This document shows, one piece after another, positions 1 to 8,705 of a stretch of DNA of 10,609 nucleotides (positions are counted from its first letter, which is position 1; each line of letters starts with the position of its first letter). The stretch is taken from the NCBI GenBank assembly GCA_000787465.1, contig JSYX01000882.1:1-10609 (forward strand), in the 5' to 3' direction. Origin of the DNA: Thermomucor indicae-seudaticae. Lineage: Eukaryota > Mucoromycota > Mucoromycetes > Mucorales > Lichtheimiaceae. Both the position numbers and the translations under genes were made by a program. The notes under the pieces are model-generated. The model had not been told where the DNA came from, searched no databases, and saw only the letters and a list, made by a program, of their open reading frames with translations.

Positions 1-1344
1 GAGTTTGAATTGGTAATGGAGGAACCTGACCATGCGAAAAGACGTTGCTATACAGCACAGGGAGATCAGGGCTGGATGGTAGTAGGCGTCGAGTGCTCTT
101 CTCAATCTGACAGCGTGGTAGGAATCACAAGACAATGAGGGGGTCAAATCGGATGCTGTTGCTTTCTTTTTGAAGTGTACGAGCAAGAATGGGCTTTTTG
201 GTGCCATTGAGCCAGCCGCTCAGCATCAGGATGCTGCGTAAGGTACGAATTCGTTAATAATGAGTCGGAAGGAGCCGCTATTTCTTTATTGTGCGAAGCG
301 ATAAACCATCAAACAGGTCCAGTGCGTGGTTGACAGCTTCTGATCCATTCAGAGGTATCCATGAGATTCAAACCATGAAGTCTTACAACAAGACTCTTTT
401 CGTAGTGCACGCAAAACACTTGTCCTGATGAGTGCAAAATAGTTTTCTTGAGCTGCGCGAATTTGTCAATCTTGGCACCGCAAAATCGCGTTTACCAAAG
501 ACGCCAATCTTGTCACCCTTCGCGCAAACAGGAAGGAAAAATCCAATATTTTGTCACTTATCGACACAGGGGGTTCATGGAGGGCGAAAGGGTGTTCCTT
601 ATCCCGTTCATATCATATAGATGGGTCTCCTGCTACCTAATTTTACTTGCAGCAACCCACGTTGATTGCAACCCGTCCAATGTATCCTTTTGATTCTTGG
701 GGTACAAATGAATGCTATTGCCATCAAAGCTATGGGCAAGTGTCTGCCTGAAATACCGTATTCTGTTCTCAGGGGTTGTGTCACGGACGCTGGTAAGAAA
801 AACACCTCAAGCTGTCTTCCAGAAAAGATACCCAGCAGCGTGTCCTCTATCGTTCCGCTTCCGCTAACCGATCATCGTCGAGGCACCACCATCTCTTATT
901 TTAGCAACGGTGCAGAATGCACGGAACTCCTTTGCCATTTGACGTGAAAGGAGGCTACCGTTGAAGGAATCTGCAATCACGTTTCGAAATCGAAGGGTTC
1001 CTCCTCCTGATGACCACGCGCACGCGCAGTGACAAGTGCGGATATGTGTATTTGGCCAACCCCCTCTCTTCGGTGCTCAAAAGGGCCTTACAAGCTTTCC
1101 CCTGCATTATCACATCAAGGAGTCATCCAAAAAATCGCAAAAGTTTGGACGAGACACTTTCCCTCTTTTCTTTCACTCTCTTTGCCGATCCTCTGACCTT
1201 CCTTGGGTCCCCAAACCGTTTTTCCCCTATTTTGCTCCTCTTTTCTAATTATTTTTCTTCTTCTTCTCTCTTTCCCTCCCTTCTTCGTCCAACCTTTGTG
1301 CCAACAGTATCATTACTTTTTGTTTTCCATATCGTCTCTGTACC
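1..1344. other. Gene-poor upstream region
   Basis: I see no supportable gene here. Only short frames occur, none with family-like composition or convincing splice signals. The + frame starting at base 1 is open for 45 codons to a stop at 136-138, so it could be the last bit of an upstream gene, but a run this short is expected by chance. I found no tRNA box A/box B pair, snRNA or long repeat. The final ~200 bases are the pyrimidine-rich promoter/leader described separately. Confidence 0.5.
1140..1344 (+). promoter_or_regulatory. CT-rich promoter / 5' leader of the PUF gene
   Basis: The coding strand is strikingly pyrimidine-rich here, with runs of CT, TTC and TTTT from about 1155 to 1340, ending directly at the ATG at 1345. 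Such CT blocks just upstream of the start are a known feature of highly or constitutively expressed fungal genes and often mark the transcription start zone. No clear TATA box is visible. CCAACAG at about 1300 could be a 3' splice site of a leader intron, but I see no convincing matching 5' site. Confidence 0.5.
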
Positions 1345-4300
1345 ATGAGTCCAGTAGAGAAACCAGCAACAGCGCTAGCGCCTCAGCAGCAGCAGAGGAG
1401 CCAAACTCCATTGTTTGACGGGCCGTACGGCGTACACCCTCTTCATGAGTCGTCCAGTCAGATACGTCGGCAATCACCACCCCTTCCGTCTTCCGATATT
1501 TGTACAACAAGCATGGCTCAAAACTCTCAGTCGGTGCCCGGTTCGAGGCGCAACTCTAATGATAACCTGGCTGACGAATCCGGCCTGTGCTCTGTATTCG
1601 ACAAACTCAAAGTACAGGAGGTCGCAGAACGAAGGTATGAAGTGGTTCAGCCCCCCATCCCAGATGGCAAACGCTTCTAACCTTCCGCTACAGGAACTCG
1701 TCACCGAATGCAAAGTATACCGAAGAATTTATCAAGACCGCTACTCATAGATCAATGAGCGTCGACGTTGGTTCGATACATCCAAAGCTTCCATTGTCTG
1801 CGTCATCCTCATCCTCAACAAGATATACCTCTATGCTTGATAACACGTCATCACCTTCCAATCTTCAGGAATTGCTTCCGAAAAGCTACCTTTTGGACAA
1901 CGATCCACACAAGACAGGTAAATCTTGGATTTGCACGTTCATTGGGTTGTCACTGAGCTGTATGTAAAGATATGCATCCGTTCACAGCTAGTCCAAATGG
2001 CCCTTATCTTCGCCGGTACGCTGGATCGACTGAGCGACTTTCATCCTTGGCTAGCAAAGAAAACAGTAGCTATACAGGACTTGTGAGTTTCGTTTTCAAT
2101 ATTTCCTTATTTTTGCAGTTCCCGTATGGCTCGCATATTCACGTGCAGAAATGCCTAATAGTTCTCCTCTTCTTCCGCCCTTGATCTTACCTCAGCTATA
2201 AGACGACACACGGCTCGTCATAACAGAAGCGTCGAATCGCTCAGAAGCAAGTCATGGGCCCAATATCTCGAGACCGCAGAGTCGGCTGCTGCTGCTGCAT
2301 CCTCGCCTTTCAGCCCACTGGCTGCTGCTGCGGCTGTTGCTGCAGAAGATGGTCTCCCTAATGCACGTGCTCAAGCTGCTTATTATGGCCAGCCGCGCCG
2401 CTTTTCGTATGGCTGGCCAGAGATGGCCAATGGAAAAGCTAACTTTATACCCAGGGACGTCAGGCTCAAGCACGCCAATAGCAGACTTACGACATCGCAT
2501 TCCTATTCGGATTTACATGACGCTGCTTTACGCGCCTATTACAACTCCCAGCAACAACAACAACCCATCAACAGTCCCATGCACGAGACAATGGTCTCCG
2601 CTGCTGCATCTGTGGCTAATGATGCACTCGATTGTCCGCAATACCAGCAACACGGATTATGCATGCTCGATGATCAATGCCCTTACGCACACACCAACCC
2701 GAGTCCGATCCTCTCACACTCGCTCTTGCAGATGGATCAACTCCCAGCCACCAATCCCTCATCAGCACAGCATCCTTACCTGCTCGGAATGCCGGCTTTG
2801 CCGTTCTATGCCTCGTCCATTTACCAGCATTACTCCATCCTTAACAATCTAGCATCGGGCCAATTCCCTCCGAAACCGGCCACAACAGCTACAATGTTCA
2901 ACGCTTCAAGTTCTACCCAGCGGCTTTCTCCCTCGGATTTGCGCCCACGACGCGCGAATTCGTCCACCGTATCGAGCCCTTCTGCACAAGCAGCAGAAGA
3001 ATCCAATCGATTTTCAGGCGCAAAACTCGAAGATTTTGTTGGTAAAATGTACGACCTCTGCAAAGACCAGAACGGATGCCGTTTCTTGCAAAAGAAAATC
3101 GAGGAGCCCAATCGAGCGAACCTTAAGCTGATTTTTGATGAGGTCCAGCCCTACTTTGTCGAGTTGATGACAGGTAAGCTTTCTCTCTCTCTCTCTCTGT
3201 GTGCTCGTGTATGCTCTATTCCTGACTGACGGATGGCCGCTCAAAGAACCCTTTGGCAATTATCTTTGTCAAAAGCTTATCGAGCATTGTGACGATACGC
3301 AACGAGATACCCTAGTCGATACCGTCGCTCCAGATTTATTGAAGATTTCGCTAAACATGCATGGCACACGTGCGGTACAGAAGCTGGTTGAATTTTTATC
3401 CACTCCCCATCAGGTAAGCCGAATGGTTATTCTCTCTCTCTCTCTCTCTCAGCTTATCATCTTCGCTGATCTGGCATTATTAGATACAAACAGTTACAGA
3501 AGCATTAAAACCTAATGTAGTCACCCTCATCAAAGACCTAAACGGCAACCACGTTATCCAAAAATGCCTTCATCGACTGTCTGCAGAGCATAAACAGTTC
3601 ATTTACGATGCAGTGAGCGAAAACTGTATTCAAGTCGCAACCCATCGTCATGGTTGCTGTGTCCTACAGCGCTGCATTGACTATTCCTCGGACGCGCAAA
3701 AGGTTTGTATTTAGGCCAACAGCAGAAACTTTTGCAGGCAACTCATTGTTTCCTTTTTTCTTTCCAATCAGAATCAACTTGTCAACGTCATTACATGGAA
3801 TGCATTGCCACTTGTTCAAGACCCATTCGGCAATTATGTTGTTCAATACGTACTAGACCTGGGAGATATTACCTATACAGACACCTTGGTCCGCTGCTTT
3901 CTAGAACATGTGTGCGACCTCAGCGTCCAAAAGTTCAGCTCGAACGTCATCGAAAAGGTGAGCCGTAACTTCTTTACCCCACTGCAGCAGCGGCAATCTA
4001 ACGAAACTGCTTTCAGTGTATCCGTGTAGCTGAACCTGAGACCCGCAGACTTTTGGTTGCCGAACTGATGGATGAAAACAATATCGAGAAACTTTTGCGC
4101 GACTCTTTTGCTAATTACGTTATCCAGACATGCTTGGAATATGCCGATCAAGACCAACGCATAAAGGTTTGTTACACTATGCGTACATTCCATTATAGTA
4201 TCGGAATCCTAACTTTCTTTTTGTTCCACGCCCAGCTGGTTGAAGCTATCCGACCCTTGTTACCTTCCATCCGCAGTACTCCTTACGGGAAGCGTATTCA

Positions 4301-4511
4301 TAGCAAAATTCAGCGCGAGCAGAACTCTCAAGCGCAGCAGCATCAGCAGCGTCGTATCAGACATCAGCAGAGTATGGGATCGCTGCGACTGGCGAGCGAA
4401 AGCGGTGGCTCCTTTGGTACCCAAAATACAATGTATCAGAGCGGTGGCGGTTCGTTGGCATTCGGTTTGCCAATGATTGGCAGCAATGACCCACTTTATC
4501 CGTACCCGTAA
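1345..4511 (+). CDS. PUF-family (Pumilio/Puf4-Mpt5-like) RNA-binding protein with CCCH zinc finger
   Basis: This is a sequence-specific mRNA 3'-UTR binding protein, expected in the cytoplasm to repress or destabilise target mRNAs. Exons are 1345-1634, 1694-1917, 1970-2082, 2162-3173, 3247-3413, 3484-3702, 3772-3957, 4017-4166 and 4236-4511. They join to a whole number of codons (878 aa). The first half is low-complexity and Ser/Gln-rich, with polyAla near residues 251-255 and 263-270 and polyGln at 339-343. A CCCH finger (C367-x8-C376-x5-C382-x3-H386) follows. Eight PUF repeats span residues ~493-813, and a Gln/Gly-rich tail ends the protein. The motifs NGCRFLQ (R1), DPFGNY (R6) and HGCCVLQ (R5) resemble the Puf4/Puf5 class more than Puf3 (family knowledge, from memory). 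The start is the first in-frame ATG after the CT-rich leader. Intron 2 could instead end at 1987 (872 aa). Intron 3 (2083-2161) is the least certain: it was chosen because GTGAGT plus the frame allows only the 2161 acceptor. Confidence 0.93.
2284..2344 (+). repeat. GCN (polyalanine) coding repeats
   Basis: Two short GCT/GCG/GCA tracts in exon 4 encode five and eight mostly alanine residues (251-255 and 263-270), separated by a Ser/Pro-rich spacer. They are a low-complexity, length-variable coding repeat in the disordered N-terminal half of the PUF protein and have no assigned function. Confidence 0.8.
2633..2692 (+). other. CCCH zinc-finger segment in the PUF protein
   Basis: Codons from 2633 encode Cys-x8-Cys-x5-Cys-x3-His (C367, C376, C382, H386), followed by a Tyr/Ala/His/Thr-Asn context typical of Tis11-type RNA-binding CCCH fingers. 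It lies within exon 4, in the linker about 107 residues before the first PUF repeat. A single such finger would be expected to add a second RNA contact, for example to an AU-rich stretch. That function is inferred; the spacing itself is read directly. Confidence 0.85.
3182..3198 (+). repeat. (TC)n microsatellite in PUF intron 4
   Basis: This 17-base uninterrupted TC run begins nine bases into intron 4 (3174-3246), directly after the GTAAGC donor. The branch site is probably CTGAC near 3221-3229, and the acceptor CAAAG ends at 3246. Confidence 0.85.
3431..3450 (+). repeat. (TC)10 microsatellite in PUF intron 5
   Basis: This perfect (TC)10 tract lies in intron 5 (3414-3483) and runs into AG at 3451-3452, so it looks like a very strong acceptor only 39 bases after the donor. 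Reading-frame continuity instead requires the weaker ATTATTAG acceptor ending at 3483. Confidence 0.85.
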
Positions 4512-4920
4512 TCCCCGTTTTTGTCGAGTTTACCCCTTTCACGAGTGTTGTAAAAAAAAGACAAGCTTTTCTACTACAGGCATCTTTTTCTTTTCAATTT
4601 GTTACCCTTGGAGAGTTCCACCCCCGATTTGTTCTTTTAATCCCACTCCAGCTGATGTGTTGTTGTTCTTTAAATGCAATAAAAAATGGTGTAATTGAAC
4701 TGAAACATGGCTGCGAAATGCAATAGCGTTGCACCAAAATGACAAACAACTTGGTGACACGACAGAGCTCTTCAGGCCATTGTTGCAGGGACAGGCCAGG
4801 GGGAATATGCGTTGGTCTTTTATTCATGGAGTAAAACGAGCCAATGATGTGAAGACAAAAAAAAGAATTCCCGCTTTCAGAATTTGGCCGCATTGATTGA
4901 TTGATGCGCGTCCCTTCTCT
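4512..4920 (+). other. PUF 3' UTR and RdRP upstream region
   Basis: This intergenic stretch is about 409 bases long between tandem genes. The first ~180 bases are the T-rich 3' UTR of the PUF gene, ending near AATAAA at 4678. The rest should hold the RdRP promoter. I see no clear TATA box, only an (ATTG)3 run at 4892-4903 abutting an out-of-frame ATG at 4904. No UGUANAUA-type PUF site occurs in this 3' UTR; TGTAAAAA at 4549 does not fit. A minus-strand frame overlaps here but looks like a shadow. Confidence 0.6.
4678..4683 (+). terminator. AATAAA polyadenylation signal of the PUF gene
   Basis: AATAAA occurs 167 bases after the PUF stop codon. It is preceded by a GT-rich stretch (TGTGTTGTTGTTC, about 4655-4668) and followed by an A run. 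The placement suits cleavage shortly downstream. Confidence 0.6.
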
Positions 4921-5089
4921 ATGGCGCCTCAAACACTTCCAGAACGAGACGTCGTTCGTTGCGCTAAACAAATATACAACCACCTCGATCTGCGAGACAG
5001 AATCCCCCTTCTATCCCAATATGTTCGAAACCTGCCCCCCGAAGTCCAAAAGATGCAGACATTGTGCCTTACCGACAAGGCTGAATTGA
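4904..5089 (+). promoter_or_regulatory. Possible upstream ORF overlapping the RdRP start
   Basis: An ATG at 4904 lies 17 bases before the RdRP ATG in a different frame and stays open for 61 codons to the stop at 5087-5089. If transcripts begin upstream of 4904, scanning ribosomes meet this ATG first and terminate inside the RdRP coding region, which would lower RdRP translation. Its context is weak (T at -3, C at +4). The RdRP ATG also has T at -3 but G at +4. The encoded peptide resembles no family I know. Confidence 0.3.
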
Positions 5090-8000
5090 ACAACGTCGTG
5101 AGGAAATTTCTCCAATGGACGCCGCCTCCTGGCTCAAAAAAGACCATACAAGACCTTATACAACGACTGGACGGGGCCATTCTTGCCTATTGCAGCTGTA
5201 AGCTCTCGCTCCGTATTCTAAATTCATAGAATGGCTCACCTTGACGCGTTCAAAAAGTGGGCGATGACGACGGCGAAGAACAGCTACAGGTGAATACGAA
5301 CGTCCAGAAAAGACCAGCCACTACAGACACAGACGACAACAATGCATCAAAACGCTTTCGCTCAGACAGTGTCAGCAGTGCCACCAGCAGTCTCGCCAGC
5401 TTGGACCAAAGTATCAGCACCACCACCAGTCCCTCGCCCCTCACGCCTCCACTGTCTCCCTTTGACACCTCTTCAAGCGACAACCAGGATTTCAACGTAC
5501 TCTGCTCGCCTCCGCGCAAAACCAAATACTTGGATGGCGTCAACTGGACCGTTCGCTTTGAGATCGCTCGCTTCATGACAACCTGTCGAGTGTCCTGGCA
5601 GGACCTGTCCTTCGAGGTCTTGCAAAGATTTATGGATGTCGCAAAGTCGGAACCCCGCGACCTCTTCCAGACAATGATGCAGTGGTACGGTGGCAAAACG
5701 GGTACGCCTCAGGGCGGCATCACCTTTGGTCTTATGGAACGCTGTTCGGATCACGTCTGGAACCATCTGGATAAGAGAGCTCAGACCCTGGATGGACACG
5801 TAAACGCAAACGCGAACCGAATGATTCATTACGGCGCCGTCATGGCCCTTTCCCATGGCAAACCGCCCGTCATCCAGCTCAGACCACCCAAGGTCGGCGC
5901 ATCCAACCGCTTCTTTCGCAAGTACGGTGAACACCGCTTCCTGGAGCTCAAACTGAATAAAACAACCCACCCGTCTCTCATCCGCCAGCACATGAACTTC
6001 TTTTTGAAGCCGTTCTTATTGATGGGCCAGACATTCAAGTTCTTGTTTGTCAAGGACGACACCGTCGTCTTGTTTGCAACAGAAGGAAACGGCCTCGAAC
6101 CCATTTCGATTCGTCAGGTCGTCGACTGGCACATCCCAATCTTGGAAAACTGGAATATGACCATCAGTAAATTCGCCAGCAGAATGTCGCTCGGTTACAG
6201 CAATAGTATCCCAACCCTGGTATTCGCGCCCGAGAATATTCATTACATTGACGACGTCTATTCGGGTGCAGAAGGTCAGGAAGAAACCTGCATGACCGAT
6301 GGATGCGGTCTGATATCCGTCTCGGCAATGAGGAAAATCATGGGGTCGCAGAAAGATGACGAGCTCCCCTGTGCAGTCCAGGGCCGCATCGGTGGCGCCA
6401 AGGGCATCTGGATCGTCTCGCCGGATTTGGATTTCAATTCGGGCGACTGGATTAAGATACGGAAATCCCAGCATAAATTCAAGACAGGTTTGCGACAATA
6501 TGACATGAGCACCGATCCGCTGCACTATACATTCGACCTCGTCAAAAACTCGATATGCATATACCCTTCCAACCTGAATACGCAGTTTATCCAGTGTCTC
6601 TCATCGGGCGGCGTGCCGACGTCCGTGTTCGTCGACCTCCTCAAAGAATATCTGCAGCGTCTGGCAATGGTTGTCACCGAAAACAAGAATATCCGTGTCT
6701 TACGAGATTGGGTTGCAAAGACGGGATCAATCATGCAGGCGCGATGGGAACTGGAGGACACGGAAAAGGACATTTGGAGAGACCAGTCAAGCGTGGACGA
6801 CGAGTACGTGGAGTGCAGATCAAATGAGGACGAGCTGATCGAAAATCCGATGCAGAAAACAAATGGCGATTACTGGAAGATAAACGCATACTCTGGACTT
6901 CCGGCTGCACTGCATGAATCGACCGTTCGGCTACTTGACTCTGGCTTTGATCTTTCAAATCCGTATGTTGCAAACAAGGTGACCCATATCTTCCGTGATG
7001 TCATGCGCTCAGTTACCACAAAATACAAGATCGAAGTCCTTCAGTCGTGCACAGTTACTTGTATTGCGGATCCGACAGGGACCTTAGAACCTGGCCAGAT
7101 CTATCTTAATCTGTCAAGCCGACGCGTAGACGAGAAAACCGGTATCAGGGCTGGATTGGTTGTCGGTGACGTGATTGTAACGCGAAATCCTTGCGGTCTG
7201 AAAAGCGACGTACAAAAGGTGAAGGCAGTCGACTGCACAGCCTTACGGATGTATACGGACGTTATCGTGTTTCCGATCAAAGGCGAACGGTCTTTGGCGA
7301 GTATGCTAGGTGGTGGCGATTATGATGGCGACATTGTACGTTCCCAGCTAGTAGTACCCTCGGTGCTGTCCGCTCTAACGGGCTTTTTTGCTAGGTATTC
7401 TGCTGCTGGGACCAGCGTATAGTTCAACCGTTCAACGCATCACCGGTTCCAAAGGAGCCTGAAAGGATGAAGAACGCCTTCGATATCAATACAACCAAAG
7501 TACGACAAGAACTTGGAAAATATCGCGATGAGGCGGGACAGGAGCTTGCTCTACAGAAAAGTTTCATGTCGATTACCTTACCCGACGGTACTCTGGGCCT
7601 CTACGAGAACTGGCGTACGGTTCTGGCCGAGATGACTTCTCTTGAGAACGAAGATGTCATTTATCTGGCACACATGTGCGCCAAGCTAGTGGATGCGCCT
7701 AAACAGGGCTACGCCCTAAAACAAACCGTACTGCGAAGAGACCGGAACGACTTTGCCAAGACGCCGCATCCGGCGTGGTTCTTGGATAAACGGAACAAGC
7801 AGCGAGAAAAGCACTTTAAGATCTACCAAGAAGTGAACAAAGACGTCATACCGGCAGAAGATCGCCTGGTCACTGCCATGGACCACCTGCATGATACCCT
7901 TCTGAAAGAGACCGAAGCCTTCACAAAGTACTCACGGAGCATGTTCGTCGAAGACGACGTGAAGCTCAAAGACCCTGACCTGGCCAGCCCCTGGACAAGC

Positions 8001-8600
8001 GCAATGCAAATGGCAATAGAACTCAACGACCAAGATCTGAAGCAAGATTTACTGGATATCCAGCAGCAGATAGACAAAAACTTTGAGGAATACAACCACG
8101 ATATCAAGGAACTCTGCTTACGCCAACGCAACAAGCAGGACAGCCGCTACGACCCCGCCAGACCCACGGAGCCCTTCTTGGCCGACATGAGCCAATTCAA
8201 CACCCTCTTTGAACTCGAAGAATATTTTGCGCGCGAATTCCAAGTGATCCCGGAAACCATCCGCTCCAACACCTTCAAAATCGACAAACTCGTCAACGGT
8301 GGCCAGATGCTGCAGACGGTCAAGGCAAGCTATGCCTATATCCGCACAATCCAGAACGAAAAGTACAGCAAATATTGCTACATTGTCGCATTCGATTGCT
8401 TACGCCGCATGAAGGCCGACGCTCGCGCAAGGACCGTCAAGTCAAACGGCATGAGCGAAGCGGTCGTGCCCTACATGTACACCGCAATGAACCTCGATCG
8501 CGGTTGGATCAAAAAGCTCAAGGAAAACAAGTCGTCGACCGATTGTGGAACGGCCCAGGTGCGCGTCGCATATAACATTTCAAAAGAATTAAAAACTTGA
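4921..8600 (+). CDS. Cellular RNA-dependent RNA polymerase (QDE-1/RDR type, RNA silencing)
   Basis: The enzyme copies single-stranded RNA into double-stranded RNA that Dicer cuts into small RNAs (transgene and transposon silencing). Exons are 4921-5197, 5258-7335 and 7395-8600, with introns of 60 and 59 nt, giving 1186 aa. Family motifs appear in order: MTDGCGLIS (438-446), QGRIGGAKG (467-475), RKSQHKF (494-500), RNPC (735-738) and catalytic GGGDYDGD with Asp780, Asp782 and Asp784. Exon 3 continues with a CCWDQ..VQPF segment and DAPKQG, as expected just after the active site. Residues ~93-165 form an acidic/Ser-Pro-rich linker with a bipartite NLS-like signal (KR at 110-111, KRFR at 124-127). 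The first in-frame ATG is 4921; an in-frame TGA at 4894 blocks extension. The start after intron 1 was set by frame, because the earlier TAG at 5227-5229 would create a stop. The DYDGD form and the non-HPGD stretch after RNPC fit the fungal QDE-1 group better than plant RDRs (from memory). Confidence 0.95.
7312..7335 (+). other. RdRP catalytic DxDGD motif
   Basis: These codons encode GGDYDGDI (residues 778-785), the metal-binding active site of the double-psi beta-barrel RdRP core, with aspartates 780, 782 and 784. The exon ends exactly after the Ile codon; intron 2 (7336-7394, branch-like CTAAC at ~7375) follows in phase 0. Confidence 0.95.
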
Positions 8601-8675
8601 AGAACCTCTTTATAACTACTACCACTACATAGCTGACGAAAAACACACGCCATGACCCCAAAAAAAACTCTGAAA

Positions 8676-8685
8676 TGTATATATA
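8676..8685 (+). promoter_or_regulatory. PUF-binding-like element UGUAUAUAUA in the RdRP 3' UTR
   Basis: TGTATATATA lies 76 bases after the RdRP stop and 15 bases before AATAAA. Its first eight bases equal the octamer predicted for the neighbouring PUF protein. The ten bases also fit the relaxed UGUA-N4-UA spacing reported for yeast Puf5. A competing reading is that TATATA is the fungal 3'-end efficiency element, which sits in just this position. Both can be true. Confidence 0.55.
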
Positions 8686-8699
8686 TGTTCTATCTCTTC

Positions 8700-8705
8700 A
8701 ATAAA
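8700..8705 (+). terminator. AATAAA polyadenylation signal of the RdRP gene
   Basis: AATAAA lies 100 bases downstream of the RdRP stop. It is preceded by a TATATA-containing efficiency element (8678-8686), the usual order for fungal mRNA 3'-end signals. Confidence 0.65.

Noticed and set aside
666..947. 93-codon + frame in the left flank
   Set aside because: Its composition looks random and it has no domain, splice or promoter support.
1763..1783. GGTTCGATACATCC resembling a tRNA box B
   Set aside because: It lies inside PUF exon 2 coding sequence, and there is no box A or foldable cloverleaf.
2337..2852. 171-codon + frame within PUF exon 4
   Set aside because: It is an out-of-frame shadow; the neighbouring frame carries the CCCH finger and joins to the PUF repeats.
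4594..4983. 129-codon minus-strand frame across the intergenic region
   Set aside because: It overlaps the RdRP start antisense, has no family resemblance, and its composition follows the opposite-strand UTR and coding sequence.
5198..5229. Intron 1 of the RdRP ending at TTCATAG (5229)
   Set aside because: It would create a TAA stop at the junction; the acceptor at 5257 keeps the frame.
5473..5991. Long minus-strand frames (172 and 169 codons, also 6016-6525) antisense to the RdRP
   Set aside because: They are shadows of a strongly conserved coding frame on the + strand with no family signal of their own.
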